Shown: positions 26,042 through 35,889, numbered from the stretch's first letter. The stretch: DNA of 64,000 bases from Paenarthrobacter sp. AR 02 (GCF_021538675.1 NZ_JAJUKH010000009.1:62001-126000), one strand, 5' to 3'. Numbers and translations are program-made. Notes: a model not told the origin generated them from the letters alone.

Positions 26042-27073
26042 ATGGTCAACCTACTGACTGCCGATCTCAACCTCCTGGTTGCCCTCGACGCCCTGCTCAT
26101 GGAGCGGAACGTCACCCGGGCGGGTGCAAGGATCGGCATCAGCCAACCGGCCATGAGCTCATCCCTGCAGCGGCTGCGCCGGCAATTCGATGATCAGTTG
26201 CTGACCCGGATCGGCTCAGCATACGAACTCACTCCCCTGGCGCAGGTCCTCAAGGAGGACGTCTCGCAGATACTCCGGATGGTTGAACGTACCTTCGATG
26301 CGCAAGCTGTCTTTGATCCTGCTCTCTCAACGCGCAGCTTCCGCATAGTGACATCCGACTATTGCCTGACAGCCCTGTCCGGCAGGTTGATGAGCATGCT
26401 GCAGCAGGAGGCTCCGGGCGTTCAAGTGCATTTCGATGCCGTCACCCCGCAAGCCGTAGAACGCATCAAGGAAACACTCCAGACGGCGGACCTCATGCTC
26501 ATACCTAAAGGGCACTTCTCCGGCTTCCCCCACACAGAGTTGTTCACCGACAACTGGGTGTGCGTCACGGGAGACACCACGCCGGACAAGACCCTGACGG
26601 TTGAGGAAATGCGCGATGCCCGCTGGGCCAGGCTGTTTGGCACGGAGGTCGACTCAACCCTGGCTGACCGGAGGGTCTATGACCTCCAGCTGGGCGAGAG
26701 GACGGACATCATTGTTGACAGCTTCCTCATGCTGCCCTTCGCAGTAGCAGGAACTTCACGGCTCGCCCTGGTCCAGGAACGGCTCGCACGGATGCTCGCA
26801 TCCGTGGCCGGCGTCAGGATCATGCAACTGCCCATCAGCCTCCCCACTTTGGTGGAGTGCGCCTGGTGGCATCCTTCCAAGACCCCGGACCCGGGGCACC
26901 AGTGGTTCCGGCGGCTTGTTGCCCGCGCGGCAGCTGAACTCGACGCAGCCGCTGGACCCGGCGCTGCTGCCGAGCCCGGCCTTGAACCGCTTGAGCCAAC
27001 GTCCACCCACACCACAGAACCATCCGGGGCAGAACACGCCGAGCCACTGACGGCACACGCTGTTTCTGCCTGA
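26042..27073 (+). CDS. LysR-family transcriptional regulator
   Basis: 343 residues; AGGAG lies 7 nt before the ATG. Winged helix-turn-helix in residues 5-68 (DLNLLVALDALL, NVTRAGARIG, QPAMSSSLQRLRRQFDD), effector domain from about 95. It has an unusual Pro/Glu/Ala-rich C-terminal tail of about 45 residues. It is related in arrangement to the LysR near 3 kb (same N-terminal DLNLL and QPA-S-ALxRLRRxFDD pattern). It sits between the flavin reductase and the LLM monooxygenase genes and probably controls both in response to the aromatic inducer. Confidence 0.92.
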   Translation: MVNLLTADLNLLVALDALLMERNVTRAGARIGISQPAMSSSLQRLRRQFDDQLLTRIGSAYELTPLAQVLKEDVSQILRMVERTFDAQAVFDPALSTRSFRIVTSDYCLTALSGRLMSMLQQEAPGVQVHFDAVTPQAVERIKETLQTADLMLIPKGHFSGFPHTELFTDNWVCVTGDTTPDKTLTVEEMRDARWARLFGTEVDSTLADRRVYDLQLGERTDIIVDSFLMLPFAVAGTSRLALVQERLARMLASVAGVRIMQLPISLPTLVECAWWHPSKTPDPGHQWFRRLVARAAAELDAAAGPGAAAEPGLEPLEPTSTHTTEPSGAEHAEPLTAHAVSA

Positions 27074-27097
27074 CACACCAATACTTCAGGAGTTTCC

Positions 27098-28234
27098 ATG
27101 CATTTCTCTCTGTTCCTCACCTCCCGGTCCCGCGGTCCGGAAGAAGACCGCGCCGTGATGCAGGCGATGGTGGAGCACGCCACCGACGCCGAACAAAAGG
27201 GCTTCGACGCCGTGTTCCTCCCTGACCACCACTTCACCGGCTACGCTCCACCGGCCAGCGATCCCTTCGTCTTCGCGGCATACCTCGCAGGCAAACTGGA
27301 ACGCATGCACTTCGGCTTTTCCGTCCAAACCCTGGCCCTGCACCACCCGGTCCGCTTCGCCGAGCGCCTCGCTCTCTTGGACCAGCTGACCGACGGCAAA
27401 CTTCTGGTTGGCGTTGGCAGCGGAACCACGCCTGAAGAAATGATCGGCTTTGGGGTGAACTACCAGGACAGTTCACGCCTGGCCAACGAGAACCTGGAAA
27501 TCGCAGAGCGCCTCTGGGCCAAGCAGCCCGGCGACGAAGCAGTGACATTCGACAACGGCCACTACCGGGGTGCAGTGGTGTCCCGGATCGTGCCCACGCC
27601 GTACACCAAGCCGGAACCGCGCGTCATGTCCGTGGCCGCACGGCCTTCCAGTGTTGAGCGCGCGGCCAAGAAGGCGCAGCCCGCTTTCATCCTCGCCTTC
27701 ACCCCGCCGGTCATAGACAGCGGAAACGCCTTCGAGGAAGTGAAAAAGAACTTCGGTATCTACCGCAGCGCCCTTGAAGCAGCGGGCCACCCGGGAGAGG
27801 CCGTCCGCGCCGCCCTGGAATGGACCACCCACTCCTACCAGCATGTGCACATCGCCGAAACCGACGAGCAAGCCGCAGCCGAAATGGACATCATCCTTGA
27901 GCAGTACCAGGAAACCGTTGAGCGCGAGCACGCAGCGAACAAGGCCGCCGAAGCCATCAGTGGCGTTGATCTGCGACCCACTCCAGATGCCAGGACCCAG
28001 GGCTACAAGGGAACCTGGTGCCTTTACGGCAGCCCGGAGACCGTGGCCGCCGAGCTTCAGAAGTACGCCGATCTGGGCATCGGCAACGTTCTCATGGCGG
28101 CAATGGGTGGGCCCCTGACGGAGGAACGCCGCCGCTTCACAGCCCAGACCATGCGGCTGTTCGCTGAGCGCGTCCAACCCCTGCTCCGCTCCAACGAAGC
28201 CCTCAAGGATGCAGAAAAGGTCGCAGCTCTGTGA
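27098..28234 (+). CDS. LLM-class flavin-dependent monooxygenase
   Basis: 378 residues, bacterial-luciferase-like TIM barrel; AGGAG precedes the ATG. Landmarks: FLPDHHFTGYAPPASDPF (about 43-60), HHPVRFAERLALLDQLTDGKLLVGVGSGTTPEEM (about 84-118), and a C-terminal GTWCLYGSPETVAAEL segment. Members use reduced FMN from a separate reductase to oxygenate substrates; the reductase fusion gene 1.1 kb upstream fits. The stop overlaps the GH3 start by 4 bp (GTGA), so the sugar-cleaving enzyme and oxygenase are made together. Probable role: oxidation of an aglycone released by GH3. Confidence 0.9.
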   Translation: MHFSLFLTSRSRGPEEDRAVMQAMVEHATDAEQKGFDAVFLPDHHFTGYAPPASDPFVFAAYLAGKLERMHFGFSVQTLALHHPVRFAERLALLDQLTDGKLLVGVGSGTTPEEMIGFGVNYQDSSRLANENLEIAERLWAKQPGDEAVTFDNGHYRGAVVSRIVPTPYTKPEPRVMSVAARPSSVERAAKKAQPAFILAFTPPVIDSGNAFEEVKKNFGIYRSALEAAGHPGEAVRAALEWTTHSYQHVHIAETDEQAAAEMDIILEQYQETVEREHAANKAAEAISGVDLRPTPDARTQGYKGTWCLYGSPETVAAELQKYADLGIGNVLMAAMGGPLTEERRRFTAQTMRLFAERVQPLLRSNEALKDAEKVAAL

Positions 28235-30684
28235 CGGCCGGAGCTGCCACCAGCGAACACATTGATCCACACGCCCCCGGGATTGTTGGCGCCAGCCTTA
28301 CGGGCGGTTTGAACGGCTGGAGCACCGCCGCAAGCGAGGCGGCCGGCGTGCAGGAAATGGTTTTGCTGGATGGCCCTTTGGGGATTGTGAGCAAGGCCAT
28401 GGATGAACGGGATACCTCCCTGATCATGCCTTCCGGGACAGCCTTGGGCGCCACGTGGAACCCTGATCTGGTAGCGGAGATAGGCCAGGTCATCGGCCAG
28501 CAGGGCGTCGAACGCGGCGTTTCGGCCATCCTCGGCCCGAATTTGAACATGCCCAGGTCACCGCTGACCGGCCGGGGATTCGAGATGTTTTCGGAGGACC
28601 CCTACCTGACCGGCATCCTGGGTGCCGCGTGGGTGAAGGGCCTGCAATCGCAAGGCGTTGGTTCCTGCACCAAGCACGTTGTTGCCAATGACACCGAAAC
28701 AGAACGACGCCGGATGAACTCCAGCGTGGAGCAAGCCACCTTGCGGGAGACGTACCTGTTGCCGTTTGAGGTAGCGATCCGCGCTGCCAACCCGTGGATG
28801 TTGATGATGGCCTACAACCGCGTCAATGGCACCCACTGCTCCCAGAACGCGGACCTTATCAGCGTCCTGAAGGACGAGTGGTTGTACGACGGCGTGGTGG
28901 TGTCCGACTGGTACGGCGTGGATGACACTGTTGCGGCAGCCACTGCCGGGTTGGACCTGGAAATGCCCGGTCCTGCTACCTACCTTGGCGCACGCTTTGC
29001 CGAGGCTGTGGCCTCCGGTGCGGTGGCACCCGAGCGCCTGGATGATGCGGTGGAACGCATTACCCGTCTTGCTGACCGAACCGGCCGACGCACCGGAACC
29101 ACCCCTCCGGCGCCTGCCCGCCTTCGCAACCAGGAGGAGCAGCGGGAGGTACTCCGCGAGGCAGCCGCCCAGTCGTTCGTGCTGTTGGAGAACAAGGACG
29201 CCATCCTGCCGTTGGACGTGTCTGCGGTCAAGACGCTGGCAGTGCTGGGACACAACGCGCACAAGCCGTGCTTCCAAGGCGGAACTTTCGCCACGGTTCG
29301 TCCGGAGGGCGAGGTAGTCACGCCCCTGGACGCCATCCGAGCGGCGGCTGGTCCCGGCGTCGAAGTTCTCTACGAACCCGGTGCTGCACCGGCGTCGGCT
29401 TTGTCCCTAACGGAACTTGGAAGCAAGGCACCGAACGGAACACCGGGTGTCCTTCTGGAAGTCCTGCCGGCGGACGGTGAAGAGGTTTTGTACAGCGAAG
29501 TCCGCCAATCCTCTGCGTTCGTCTGGTTCGGCCCGGTGCCGGGACTGGGCGCGGGCGTTCCGGGCCGGGCACGCATCACCGCGCATGTCCACCTTCCCGC
29601 CCCGGCCCGCTGGGCAGTGGGTGCGGGCGGGACTGGCGTGACTTCCCTCCGGATTGATGGCCGCGAGGTGCTGGTTGTTCCTCCCCCAGCGCCGGATGAC
29701 GTCATGGGGGTAGTGGCGCGGGCCGACACCCAGGAAATCGCCCTGGACCTGCCTGCGGGGACGGTGGAACTGGTGATCGATATGGCGTTCCAGCCGGGAC
29801 GTGTACAGGCGATCACCGCCGTAGCCACGCCGGAGCAAGTCACCGATCCGTTGTCTGCCGCGGTTGAGCTGGCAGCGCGGGCTGACGCTGTGGTGGTTGT
29901 TGTCGGCGACCAGCAAGGTTCGTCGCGTGAAAGTGCGGACCGCACGACGGCGGCACTTGACCCATCGGACGACCGCTTGGTTGACGCTGTTGCCGGCGTC
30001 GCGGCCGAGACCATTGTGGTGGTCAATGCCTCCCGCGCGGTGCTGCTGCCATGGGTGGACAAGGTCAAGGCAGTGCTGATGGCATGGTTCCCCGGACAGG
30101 AGTTCGGCCCGGCGTTGGCTGCGGTCCTGAGCGGCAGCAGGTCTCCTTCCGGCCGGCTGCCGGTGTCCTTTCCGCGGCGGGACGAAGACATTCCGGGCTG
30201 GGGAACCGGACTGGATGCCGACCTCACGCTGGACTACGCGGCCAGCGAGCCCATGGGATACCGGCACTTCCACACCGCGCAACAGCAGCCCCGCTACCCC
30301 TTCGGATACGGGCTTGGCTATACAACCTTTGAACTGGTGGACGCCAGTGCCCATGCCGGTTCGGCCGGTAAGGGTGAGCCCGCGGAGGGGCTGCGCGGAG
30401 GCTCGGTTCAGGCAACAATCACCAACACCGGTGCCTCCGGGGGCCGGGACGTTGTCCAGGTGTATCTCAGGGCGCCGCATGAGGCTGACTTCCGGATGGC
30501 CGGATTCGCGGGTATCACTCTCGACGCCGGGGAAAGCCGTGAGGTGGACATCGCACTGGAGCCCTTGAACTTCAGGCGCTGGGACTCCTCTGTGTCGGCC
30601 TGGGTTGTCCCGTCCGGCGAATGGGAGGTCCGGGTGTCCCGGAACGCTTCCGCCGAAGGAATGCTCTGTAGGATCACAGTGTGA
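28231..30684 (+). CDS. GH3 beta-glucosidase with inserted PA14-like domain
   Basis: 817 residues from GTG 28231, overlapping the oxygenase stop. GH3 barrel at about 20-300 with Lys148-His149 (SCTKHVVAND) and nucleophile Asp226 (VVVSDWYG). The second sandwich domain is interrupted at about 395-540 by a beta-rich insert (TAHVHLPAPARWAVG, LRIDGREVLVV) typical of PA14-containing beta-glucosidases, and a fibronectin-III-like domain closes the chain. Cytoplasmic. PA14 GH3 enzymes often act on small aryl-glucosides, matching the adjacent flavin monooxygenase. Its stop overlaps the TetR start. Confidence 0.92.
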   Translation: MTAGAATSEHIDPHAPGIVGASLTGGLNGWSTAASEAAGVQEMVLLDGPLGIVSKAMDERDTSLIMPSGTALGATWNPDLVAEIGQVIGQQGVERGVSAILGPNLNMPRSPLTGRGFEMFSEDPYLTGILGAAWVKGLQSQGVGSCTKHVVANDTETERRRMNSSVEQATLRETYLLPFEVAIRAANPWMLMMAYNRVNGTHCSQNADLISVLKDEWLYDGVVVSDWYGVDDTVAAATAGLDLEMPGPATYLGARFAEAVASGAVAPERLDDAVERITRLADRTGRRTGTTPPAPARLRNQEEQREVLREAAAQSFVLLENKDAILPLDVSAVKTLAVLGHNAHKPCFQGGTFATVRPEGEVVTPLDAIRAAAGPGVEVLYEPGAAPASALSLTELGSKAPNGTPGVLLEVLPADGEEVLYSEVRQSSAFVWFGPVPGLGAGVPGRARITAHVHLPAPARWAVGAGGTGVTSLRIDGREVLVVPPPAPDDVMGVVARADTQEIALDLPAGTVELVIDMAFQPGRVQAITAVATPEQVTDPLSAAVELAARADAVVVVVGDQQGSSRESADRTTAALDPSDDRLVDAVAGVAAETIVVVNASRAVLLPWVDKVKAVLMAWFPGQEFGPALAAVLSGSRSPSGRLPVSFPRRDEDIPGWGTGLDADLTLDYAASEPMGYRHFHTAQQQPRYPFGYGLGYTTFELVDASAHAGSAGKGEPAEGLRGGSVQATITNTGASGGRDVVQVYLRAPHEADFRMAGFAGITLDAGESREVDIALEPLNFRRWDSSVSAWVVPSGEWEVRVSRNASAEGMLCRITV

Positions 30685-31337
30685 CCCTTCCGGAGACCAA
30701 GTCCCGCGAACCAAAGCAGGCCAGGAGCCGCCAGTCGTTTGAAAAGACGATCGAGGCGGCCCTGGCCCTGCTGGAAGAGCGCGGTAACGACGAATTCACC
30801 TTGGCCGATGTCAGCGCCCGTTCGGGTGTGTCCATAGGCTCCATCTACGCCCGCTTTGAAGGCAAAGATGACTTGGTCAGCGTGGCCCACGGCCGCAAGA
30901 TGGATGACATCGATGCCGTGTCCAACTACCTGTTTGAGTCATTGCCATCCCGCCCTGGGGACGGACTCCAAGCCATAGTCCGCGAGGCCATGGACAAGAC
31001 CATCGAGGTCCTCCGGCAGTATGCCGATATCCTCCGGCCCTTCATGCTTAGGGCCACCAACGATGAAACCATTTCCCGACGCGGGGCGGCCTCCCACGCT
31101 GTCCTTGCCGAGAACTTCGCCAAAGTGCTGCGCTCCTGGCAGGGTGGCTACCTTGGGCAGGACGAAATCGACTGGTGCTTCAACGTTTCCTACAGCGTCA
31201 TTGCCCGTAGGCTTGGCTTGGGCAGCACCATGGAGGGCAGCGGAAAGTTCGAGTGGCCCGAAATTTCGGAGAAGCTCGCAGGCATGGTTGCTTCATATCT
31301 GATGGACACCACGCAGGACCCCACGGACGCGGCATAA
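30681..31337 (+). CDS. TetR-family transcriptional regulator
   Basis: 218 residues from GTG 30681, overlapping the GH3 stop by 4 bp (GTGA). N-terminal helix-turn-helix in about 12-60 (EKTIEAALALLEERG, FTLADVSARSGVSIGSIYARFEGKDDL); the rest is an all-helical ligand-binding domain. Being the last cistron of the oxygenase-GH3 run, it is likely an autoregulator or a sensor of the same glycoside. No palindrome I could assign to it was found at the operon front. Confidence 0.92.
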   Translation: MTLPETKSREPKQARSRQSFEKTIEAALALLEERGNDEFTLADVSARSGVSIGSIYARFEGKDDLVSVAHGRKMDDIDAVSNYLFESLPSRPGDGLQAIVREAMDKTIEVLRQYADILRPFMLRATNDETISRRGAASHAVLAENFAKVLRSWQGGYLGQDEIDWCFNVSYSVIARRLGLGSTMEGSGKFEWPEISEKLAGMVASYLMDTTQDPTDAA

Positions 31338-31437
31338 CTGCCAGCGATACCGGCTATCCAAAAGCTCGTCTTCCTGACACTTCCTGCGCCTCGGCATAGT
31401 GGAAACAACCACATAATGTCGACCGAAAGGAACTGCC

Positions 31438-31740
31438 GTGCACGTTCGCGTCAGCCCTGGATCCGTAGCTTTGGACGAACCCGATGACTGCACAAGCTTC
31501 AAAGTCCTGTTGTCCGAAGACGCCCGGGAAAACCTGCCCGGATTGCTCAAAACCACCACCGCAGGACGGTTGGACAAGGGAGATGTCCTGGTGTCGGTGG
31601 ATTGGATACGCAACGAATCCGCCGGCCGGATCGGCATGGGGTGGAACTACCGCTTTGCCAACATGCTTGTCTACGCCGCCGGCAAAGGTTGGCTGAGCGA
31701 GGACGGCAGCCTGGTCCGCGCCCATATCGAGGCATACTGA
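31438..31740 (+). CDS. Conserved hypothetical protein, 100 aa
   Basis: Starts at GTG 31438 with AAAGGA 6 nt upstream. A small soluble protein with no signal peptide or membrane segment; landmarks VSVDWIRNESAG and MGWNYRFANMLVYAAGKGWL. The codon usage and good ribosome site support a real gene. I do not recognise the family. It stands alone between the TetR gene and the convergent purA gene. Confidence 0.7.
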   Translation: MHVRVSPGSVALDEPDDCTSFKVLLSEDARENLPGLLKTTTAGRLDKGDVLVSVDWIRNESAGRIGMGWNYRFANMLVYAAGKGWLSEDGSLVRAHIEAY

Positions 31741-31919
31741 CTCCGCCATGCAAAAAGCCAGTTGGCAACCAGTACCCGTCGCCGAAAACCCTATGCTCGC
31801 GGCCGACGATGCGCCGGACGGCCACCCGACTGCGGGCTTGGGCCCTGCGTTCCTTTTGACGGTGAGGTCTTCAGGACTTGAGACCACCTTGGCGCTTCGG
31901 GAGTCCCCGCCGGCCGGCT

Positions 31920-31951
31920 GATCCTGCCGACGCTTTCGCTTCAGCAGGATC
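31920..31951 (-). terminator. Hairpin downstream of purA
   Basis: Inverted repeat GATCCTGC (31920-31927) and GCAGGATC (31944-31951), 16-nt loop, begins 19 bp past the purA stop. No clear U-run follows, so termination is probable rather than certain. The rest of the 31741-31969 gap shows no gene. Confidence 0.5.
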
Positions 31952-31969
31952 CCTGGCCTGCTGCAGCAA

Positions 31970-33259
31970 TCAGTCGTTGATCAGGTCGTGAACAACAATC
32001 GTCTGGTCGCGGTCCGGGCCAACGCCGATGGCGGAGAAGCGCGTACCGGAAAGCTTCTCCAGTGCCAGCACGTAGTTGCGGGCATTCTCGGGCAGGTCTT
32101 CCAGGGTGCGGGCGCCGGTGATGTCCTCGGTCCAGCCATCGAAGTACTCGAAGATCGGCACTGCGTGGTGGAACTCGGTCTGGGTCATGGGCATCTCGTC
32201 GTGGCGCACGCCGTCGACGTCGTAGGCAACACAAACGGGGATCTGCTCGATGCCCGTGAGCACGTCCAGCTTGGTGACGAAGTAGTCCGTGAAACCGTTG
32301 ACGCGGGAAGCGTGGCGGGCCAGTACGGCGTCGTACCAGCCGCAGCGGCGGGGACGGCCGGTGTTCACACCGAATTCGCCGCCGGTCTTCTGCAGGTAAA
32401 CGCCCATCTCATCGAAGAGCTCGGTGGGGAACGGGCCAGCGCCAACACGGGTGGTGTAGGCCTTGATGATGCCGATCGAGCGTGAGATGCGGGTGGGCCC
32501 GATGCCCGAGCCAACGGAGGCGCCGCCTGCCGTGGGGTTGGACGAGGTCACGAACGGGTAGGTGCCGTGGTCAACGTCCAGGAATGTGGCCTGGCCGCCT
32601 TCCATGAGCACAACCTTGCCCTCGTCCAGCGCGTTGTTGAGGACCAGTGTGCTGTCGATGACCAGCGGGCGCAGGCGCTCGGCGAAGGACAGGAAGTACT
32701 CCACGATCTCGTCCGCGATGATGTCGCGGCGGTTGTACACCTTGACCAGCAGTTCGTTCTTCTGGCGCAGCGATCCTTCCACCTTCTGGCGGAGGATGGA
32801 CTCGTCGAAAACATCCTGGACGCGGATACCCAGGCGGGCCACCTTGTCCATGTACGCCGGCCCGATGCCGCGGCCGGTGGTGCCGATCGCACGGCTGCCG
32901 AGGAAGCGTTCGGTCACCTTGTCCAGCACCTGGTGGTAGGGCGCAACGAGGTGGGCGTTGGCCGAAACGCGCAGGCGGGACGTGTCCGCGCCGCGGGCCT
33001 CAAGGCCGTCGATTTCCTGGAACAGTGCCTCCAGGTTCACCACGCAGCCGTTGCCAATAATGGGAATTGCGTTGGGGCTCAGGATGCCCGCGGGAAGGAG
33101 CTTCAGCTCATACTTCTCACCGCCAACAACCACGGTGTGCCCGGCGTTGTTACCGCCGTTGGGCTTGACCACGTAGTCAACGCGGCCACCGAGCAGATCG
33201 GTTGCTTTGCCTTTGCCTTCGTCGCCCCACTGGGCTCCGACGATCACGATAGCGGGCAT
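31970..33259 (-). CDS. purA: Adenylosuccinate synthetase
   Basis: 429 residues from [18 protein letters not shown] (33259), with GGAGG 6 nt upstream; this is the standard length. It converts IMP and aspartate to adenylosuccinate with GTP, the first committed step to AMP. The GDEGKGK P-loop-like motif (12-18), the NNAGHTV motif near 40 and the [10 protein letters not shown] motif near 130 are all intact. Its neighbours are unrelated; it appears monocistronic. Confidence 0.98.
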   Translation of the reverse strand: MPAIVIVGAQWGDEGKGKATDLLGGRVDYVVKPNGGNNAGHTVVVGGEKYELKLLPAGILSPNAIPIIGNGCVVNLEALFQEIDGLEARGADTSRLRVSANAHLVAPYHQVLDKVTERFLGSRAIGTTGRGIGPAYMDKVARLGIRVQDVFDESILRQKVEGSLRQKNELLVKVYNRRDIIADEIVEYFLSFAERLRPLVIDSTLVLNNALDEGKVVLMEGGQATFLDVDHGTYPFVTSSNPTAGGASVGSGIGPTRISRSIGIIKAYTTRVGAGPFPTELFDEMGVYLQKTGGEFGVNTGRPRRCGWYDAVLARHASRVNGFTDYFVTKLDVLTGIEQIPVCVAYDVDGVRHDEMPMTQTEFHHAVPIFEYFDGWTEDITGARTLEDLPENARNYVLALEKLSGTRFSAIGVGPDRDQTIVVHDLIND

Positions 33260-33487
33260 GGGATCCTCCCCCATTCTTTCGGGCTGACCCCAGCGGGATG
33301 ACCGGGGCCTGGCGCCGTACATGAGAATGCCCCGACATAACCGGTGCAGCCCACCGCGGGCGGTGACCAACGCAAGAGTTCGGGGCTCTTACCAGCCAAG
33401 TTTAGCGGATGCGGCCTGAAAGTCTGGTGTCAAGGAACGTTCGACGGCGGTCGGGTGAAGTTTTGTGCGCGGCGGCGCCGCACGTGG

Positions 33488-34027
33488 TCAGGTACCCGGC
33501 GGGAGGTTCCGGCAGCTGGCGCCCAACCCGGCGATGGGCCCCGCGTTCGTTGCCACGGACGCCGGCTTGGACACCCAAAGATTCACGGGATCCCGGACGA
33601 CGATTGCCAGCTGGAGCTCTGTCCCAAGGCCCAGGAGGCCGCCCAGGAGATTGACCGGAACGTCCGTGACGTAACCGGCGGCCGCCGACCCCGTGGTGCT
33701 GGAGGTGATGGAGAAGCCCGTCAGCGGCGCAAGCAAGGAACCCAATCCACTGGTGGAGGCCTGCATCTCGGCATTGGCCAGGGTGTAGCCCGCCGGCGGT
33801 TTCCAAAAAATCCGCACATAGGCGCCAAGGCCCGCGATGCCCGGGTTGTAGGTGCACGTGCCGTTCAAGGTAGGGGCGGGGATGGTGATGGTGCCGAACG
33901 TTCCCGTTCCGTACGTCTCCTGCTGCCACGCCGCTTCCGTCGCGGCAGGCGGGTTGGACACCACCAGCACTACGGCGAGCGGCGCAGCAAGCAGGAACGC
34001 CGCCCGGGTCTTCAAGAACAGGTTCAT
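33488..34027 (-). CDS. Small secreted protein with SipW-type signal region
   Basis: 179 residues from MNLFLKTRAAFLL (34027), overlapping the previous stop by 4 bp (ATGA). A hydrophobic stretch at about 7-25 is followed by EAAWQQETYGTGTFGTI, which lines up with the SWTDSDFAAGSFG and AWNDSEFAQGTF regions of the two TasA/CalY-like proteins of the same operon. The mature part is Gly/Ser/Thr-rich with two Cys and no further membrane helix. It is probably a third substrate of the SipW peptidase, released or assembled at the surface. No enzyme motif is seen. Confidence 0.75.
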   Translation of the reverse strand: MNLFLKTRAAFLLAAPLAVVLVVSNPPAATEAAWQQETYGTGTFGTITIPAPTLNGTCTYNPGIAGLGAYVRIFWKPPAGYTLANAEMQASTSGLGSLLAPLTGFSITSSTTGSAAAGYVTDVPVNLLGGLLGLGTELQLAIVVRDPVNLWVSKPASVATNAGPIAGLGASCRNLPPGT

Positions 34028-34722
34028 TCTGCGGCACCCCGCACCCGGGCAAGCCCGAATCCCGCGGCTACCGCCACCAACGCCAGGATTGCGAACCCGC
34101 CCAGCCGGGCTCCGGTGTCGGCCAGGACGCCCGACGGCGGTCGGGTTGGCATTCCGGGAGGGGTCCCGTTTCCGGCGTTCCCGCCCGGGCCGCCCCCGGC
34201 GCCAGCTCCATCTGCGTCGTCCCCGGAACCGTGGACGCCCACGACGATGTGCGTCCTGCTGCCCTGGACGTCCCGGGGCGCGTCCTTGGCCAAGGTTGCG
34301 GTCACCAGGACATGGGCGCTTGCAGCCTCCAGGCTCCCGGGGTCCATGAGGTCCACCCGCACACCCTCCGCGGTGGCCAGCGCTGCGGGTTCCATCAGGA
34401 CGCGTTGGGCACCGGAGCAGGTGCTCCCAGCCCATTGCAGGGTGCAGGAACGAAGCCCTACGGTCAGGTAATCCCGCAGCGAACCGGTCAGCGCCGGCTC
34501 GGATTGCAGCCCGAGGTGGAGTGATTTCGCGGGCTCGCCACGGACCCGGACATCGACTTCCCAATCCGCGCTCCCGCCCGGGGTGAGACGATGCCCCTGC
34601 CCAGCGGGACCGGCGTCGAGCTCCAACCAGCCGGAAGGCCCGCCATCCGCAACCGCGGGAGCCGGTCCCAACAGGCACGCGCCCGCCAGCACGGACAGCA
34701 AAACCACACTACGCCGCAACAT
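34024..34722 (-). CDS. Surface protein with LADTG (LAXTG) sortase-type anchor
   Basis: 232 residues from MLRRSVVLL (34722); an ATG 24 bp upstream is possible. Signal peptide 1-24 ending APAVA. The exported domain (about 25-170) is beta-rich with two Cys; a Gly/Pro/Asp linker follows, then Leu200-Ala-Asp-Thr-Gly204, a hydrophobic helix and a basic tail (ARVRG). LAXTG is the signal read by class E sortases of actinobacteria. No sortase gene is in the window. It lies between the SipW gene and the last small secreted protein and may anchor the fibre or matrix they form. Confidence 0.8.
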   Translation of the reverse strand: MLRRSVVLLSVLAGACLLGPAPAVADGGPSGWLELDAGPAGQGHRLTPGGSADWEVDVRVRGEPAKSLHLGLQSEPALTGSLRDYLTVGLRSCTLQWAGSTCSGAQRVLMEPAALATAEGVRVDLMDPGSLEAASAHVLVTATLAKDAPRDVQGSRTHIVVGVHGSGDDADGAGAGGGPGGNAGNGTPPGMPTRPPSGVLADTGARLGGFAILALVAVAAGFGLARVRGAAE

Positions 34723-35230
34723 GCTGACCGCTTCTGCGCCGCACATCCCGCGGCCACAGTACCCACGTCACCAAAGCCGACACAGCAACGGTGGTGGCAC
34801 CGAGAACCACCGGGTTGGCGGCCGCGGCCACGGGGCGCGCCAGCCCGGGCACCGACCAAAGAACCAGACGGACACGTTCCACCACATACGGCGCTGGATC
34901 GGGCTCGGAATTGGCATCGCCCTTCATGGTGATGGCCTGCGCGTTCCCTCCGGCGGGAGCCACGCTCTGGACCCGGTGGGTAATGGGCAGCTTCCCGGGC
35001 CTGTCCACCGTCACAACATCGCCAACGTTGATCTCGCCTGCGGGGATCTCCCGCACCACGGCAACGGAACCAGCCGGGATGGTCGGCGCCATGGATCCTG
35101 TCTTGAACATGATCAGGGTGATGTTGAACAGCAGCGCACAGACCACCGCGAGAATGCAGACAGCACCCCCAGCGGCCGCGACATTCAGCACGGCTTCCCG
35201 CAGTCGGCTCCGGTACGGGTGGCGGCTCAT
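34709..35230 (-). CDS. sipW: Signal peptidase I, SipW/ER type
   Basis: 173 residues with an N-terminal helix (about 18-40), the catalytic Ser46 in TGSMAPTIPAGS and His85 in LPITHRV in place of the bacterial catalytic Lys; Asp105 (MKGDAN) completes the ER-type set. A second helix lies at about 135-160. SipW-type peptidases process TasA/CalY-like proteins with long signal regions. The start overlaps the stop of one such substrate gene by 4 bp, and another lies 3 bp further up, so this is the dedicated processing enzyme of the cassette. Confidence 0.92.
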   Translation of the reverse strand: MSRHPYRSRLREAVLNVAAAGGAVCILAVVCALLFNITLIMFKTGSMAPTIPAGSVAVVREIPAGEINVGDVVTVDRPGKLPITHRVQSVAPAGGNAQAITMKGDANSEPDPAPYVVERVRLVLWSVPGLARPVAAAANPVVLGATTVAVSALVTWVLWPRDVRRRSGQHVAA

Positions 35231-35886
35231 GAGCTGGACGTTGAGGTGAAGTGCCAGATGGCCGTGGCTGTCTGGCCTTGAAGGGCGTTGTTGGCACCCG
35301 CGGGCAGCGTCACTTCAAAGCAGAATTGCGTCGGCGCACCGGGGAGGGTGGCGGTGGCGGCCGCCAAGGAATTCACGACGCCGGCCGCTTGCCCCTGCGT
35401 GAACGGCTTGGCCCCGTCGCTGCCCACCACAAAGGTGGGCGTTCCCGTGAAGGACGACGCCTGGCACGTGGCCGAACGGATTACGCGGTAGCGAAGGGCG
35501 GCCCCCAAGTCCGCGTTCCCCGTCCCGCTGCTGGTCACGGCAGGCGTTCCGAGCACCACTTCGCCGGCAACCGACGCGGCCTTGGTCCGGATGGCGAACG
35601 GTGCGTAAACCACCGTTCCGGGGCTCATGGCGGATGCGGTGAAAACCAGCGTGGCTCCCGGGGAGATGTCGTTGGCACTCCACGCGCCCTGGACGTCGTA
35701 TGGCTTGGAGGCATTGGATTCCGTTTGGAATACGCTCGCGCCGAAGGAACCGGCAGCGAAGTCGCTGTCAGTCCAGGAGGCCAGCGTCACGGAGCTGCCC
35801 ACTCCCAGCACCAATGCCCCTGCGAGGAGCGCACGCAGGCGGAGGTAAGCTGCGCTGGGCTTGCTTGCGGCTTGTCGGCGACCCAT
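35227..35886 (-). CDS. TasA/CalY-like SipW-dependent secreted protein 2
   Basis: 219 residues. The N-terminus RLRALLAGALVLGVGSSV followed by TLASWTDSDFAAGSF is the classic SipW-dependent signal: basic, hydrophobic helix, then A/S-W-x-D/N-S-D/E-F. The mature beta-sandwich has four Cys, including SATCQASSFTG and QFCFEVTLP. Paralogue of the upstream protein. Related proteins in Bacillus form biofilm fibres; in actinobacteria the role is not established. It sits 3 bp after its paralogue and overlaps the peptidase gene. Confidence 0.87.
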   Translation of the reverse strand: MGRRQAASKPSAAYLRLRALLAGALVLGVGSSVTLASWTDSDFAAGSFGASVFQTESNASKPYDVQGAWSANDISPGATLVFTASAMSPGTVVYAPFAIRTKAASVAGEVVLGTPAVTSSGTGNADLGAALRYRVIRSATCQASSFTGTPTFVVGSDGAKPFTQGQAAGVVNSLAAATATLPGAPTQFCFEVTLPAGANNALQGQTATAIWHFTSTSSS

Positions 35887-35889
35887 GGA

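Noticed and set aside
31354..31887. Minus-strand 177-codon frame over the small hypothetical gene
   Set aside because: The plus-strand 100-codon gene has a good AAAGGA site and cleaner composition; the minus frame looks like a shadow.
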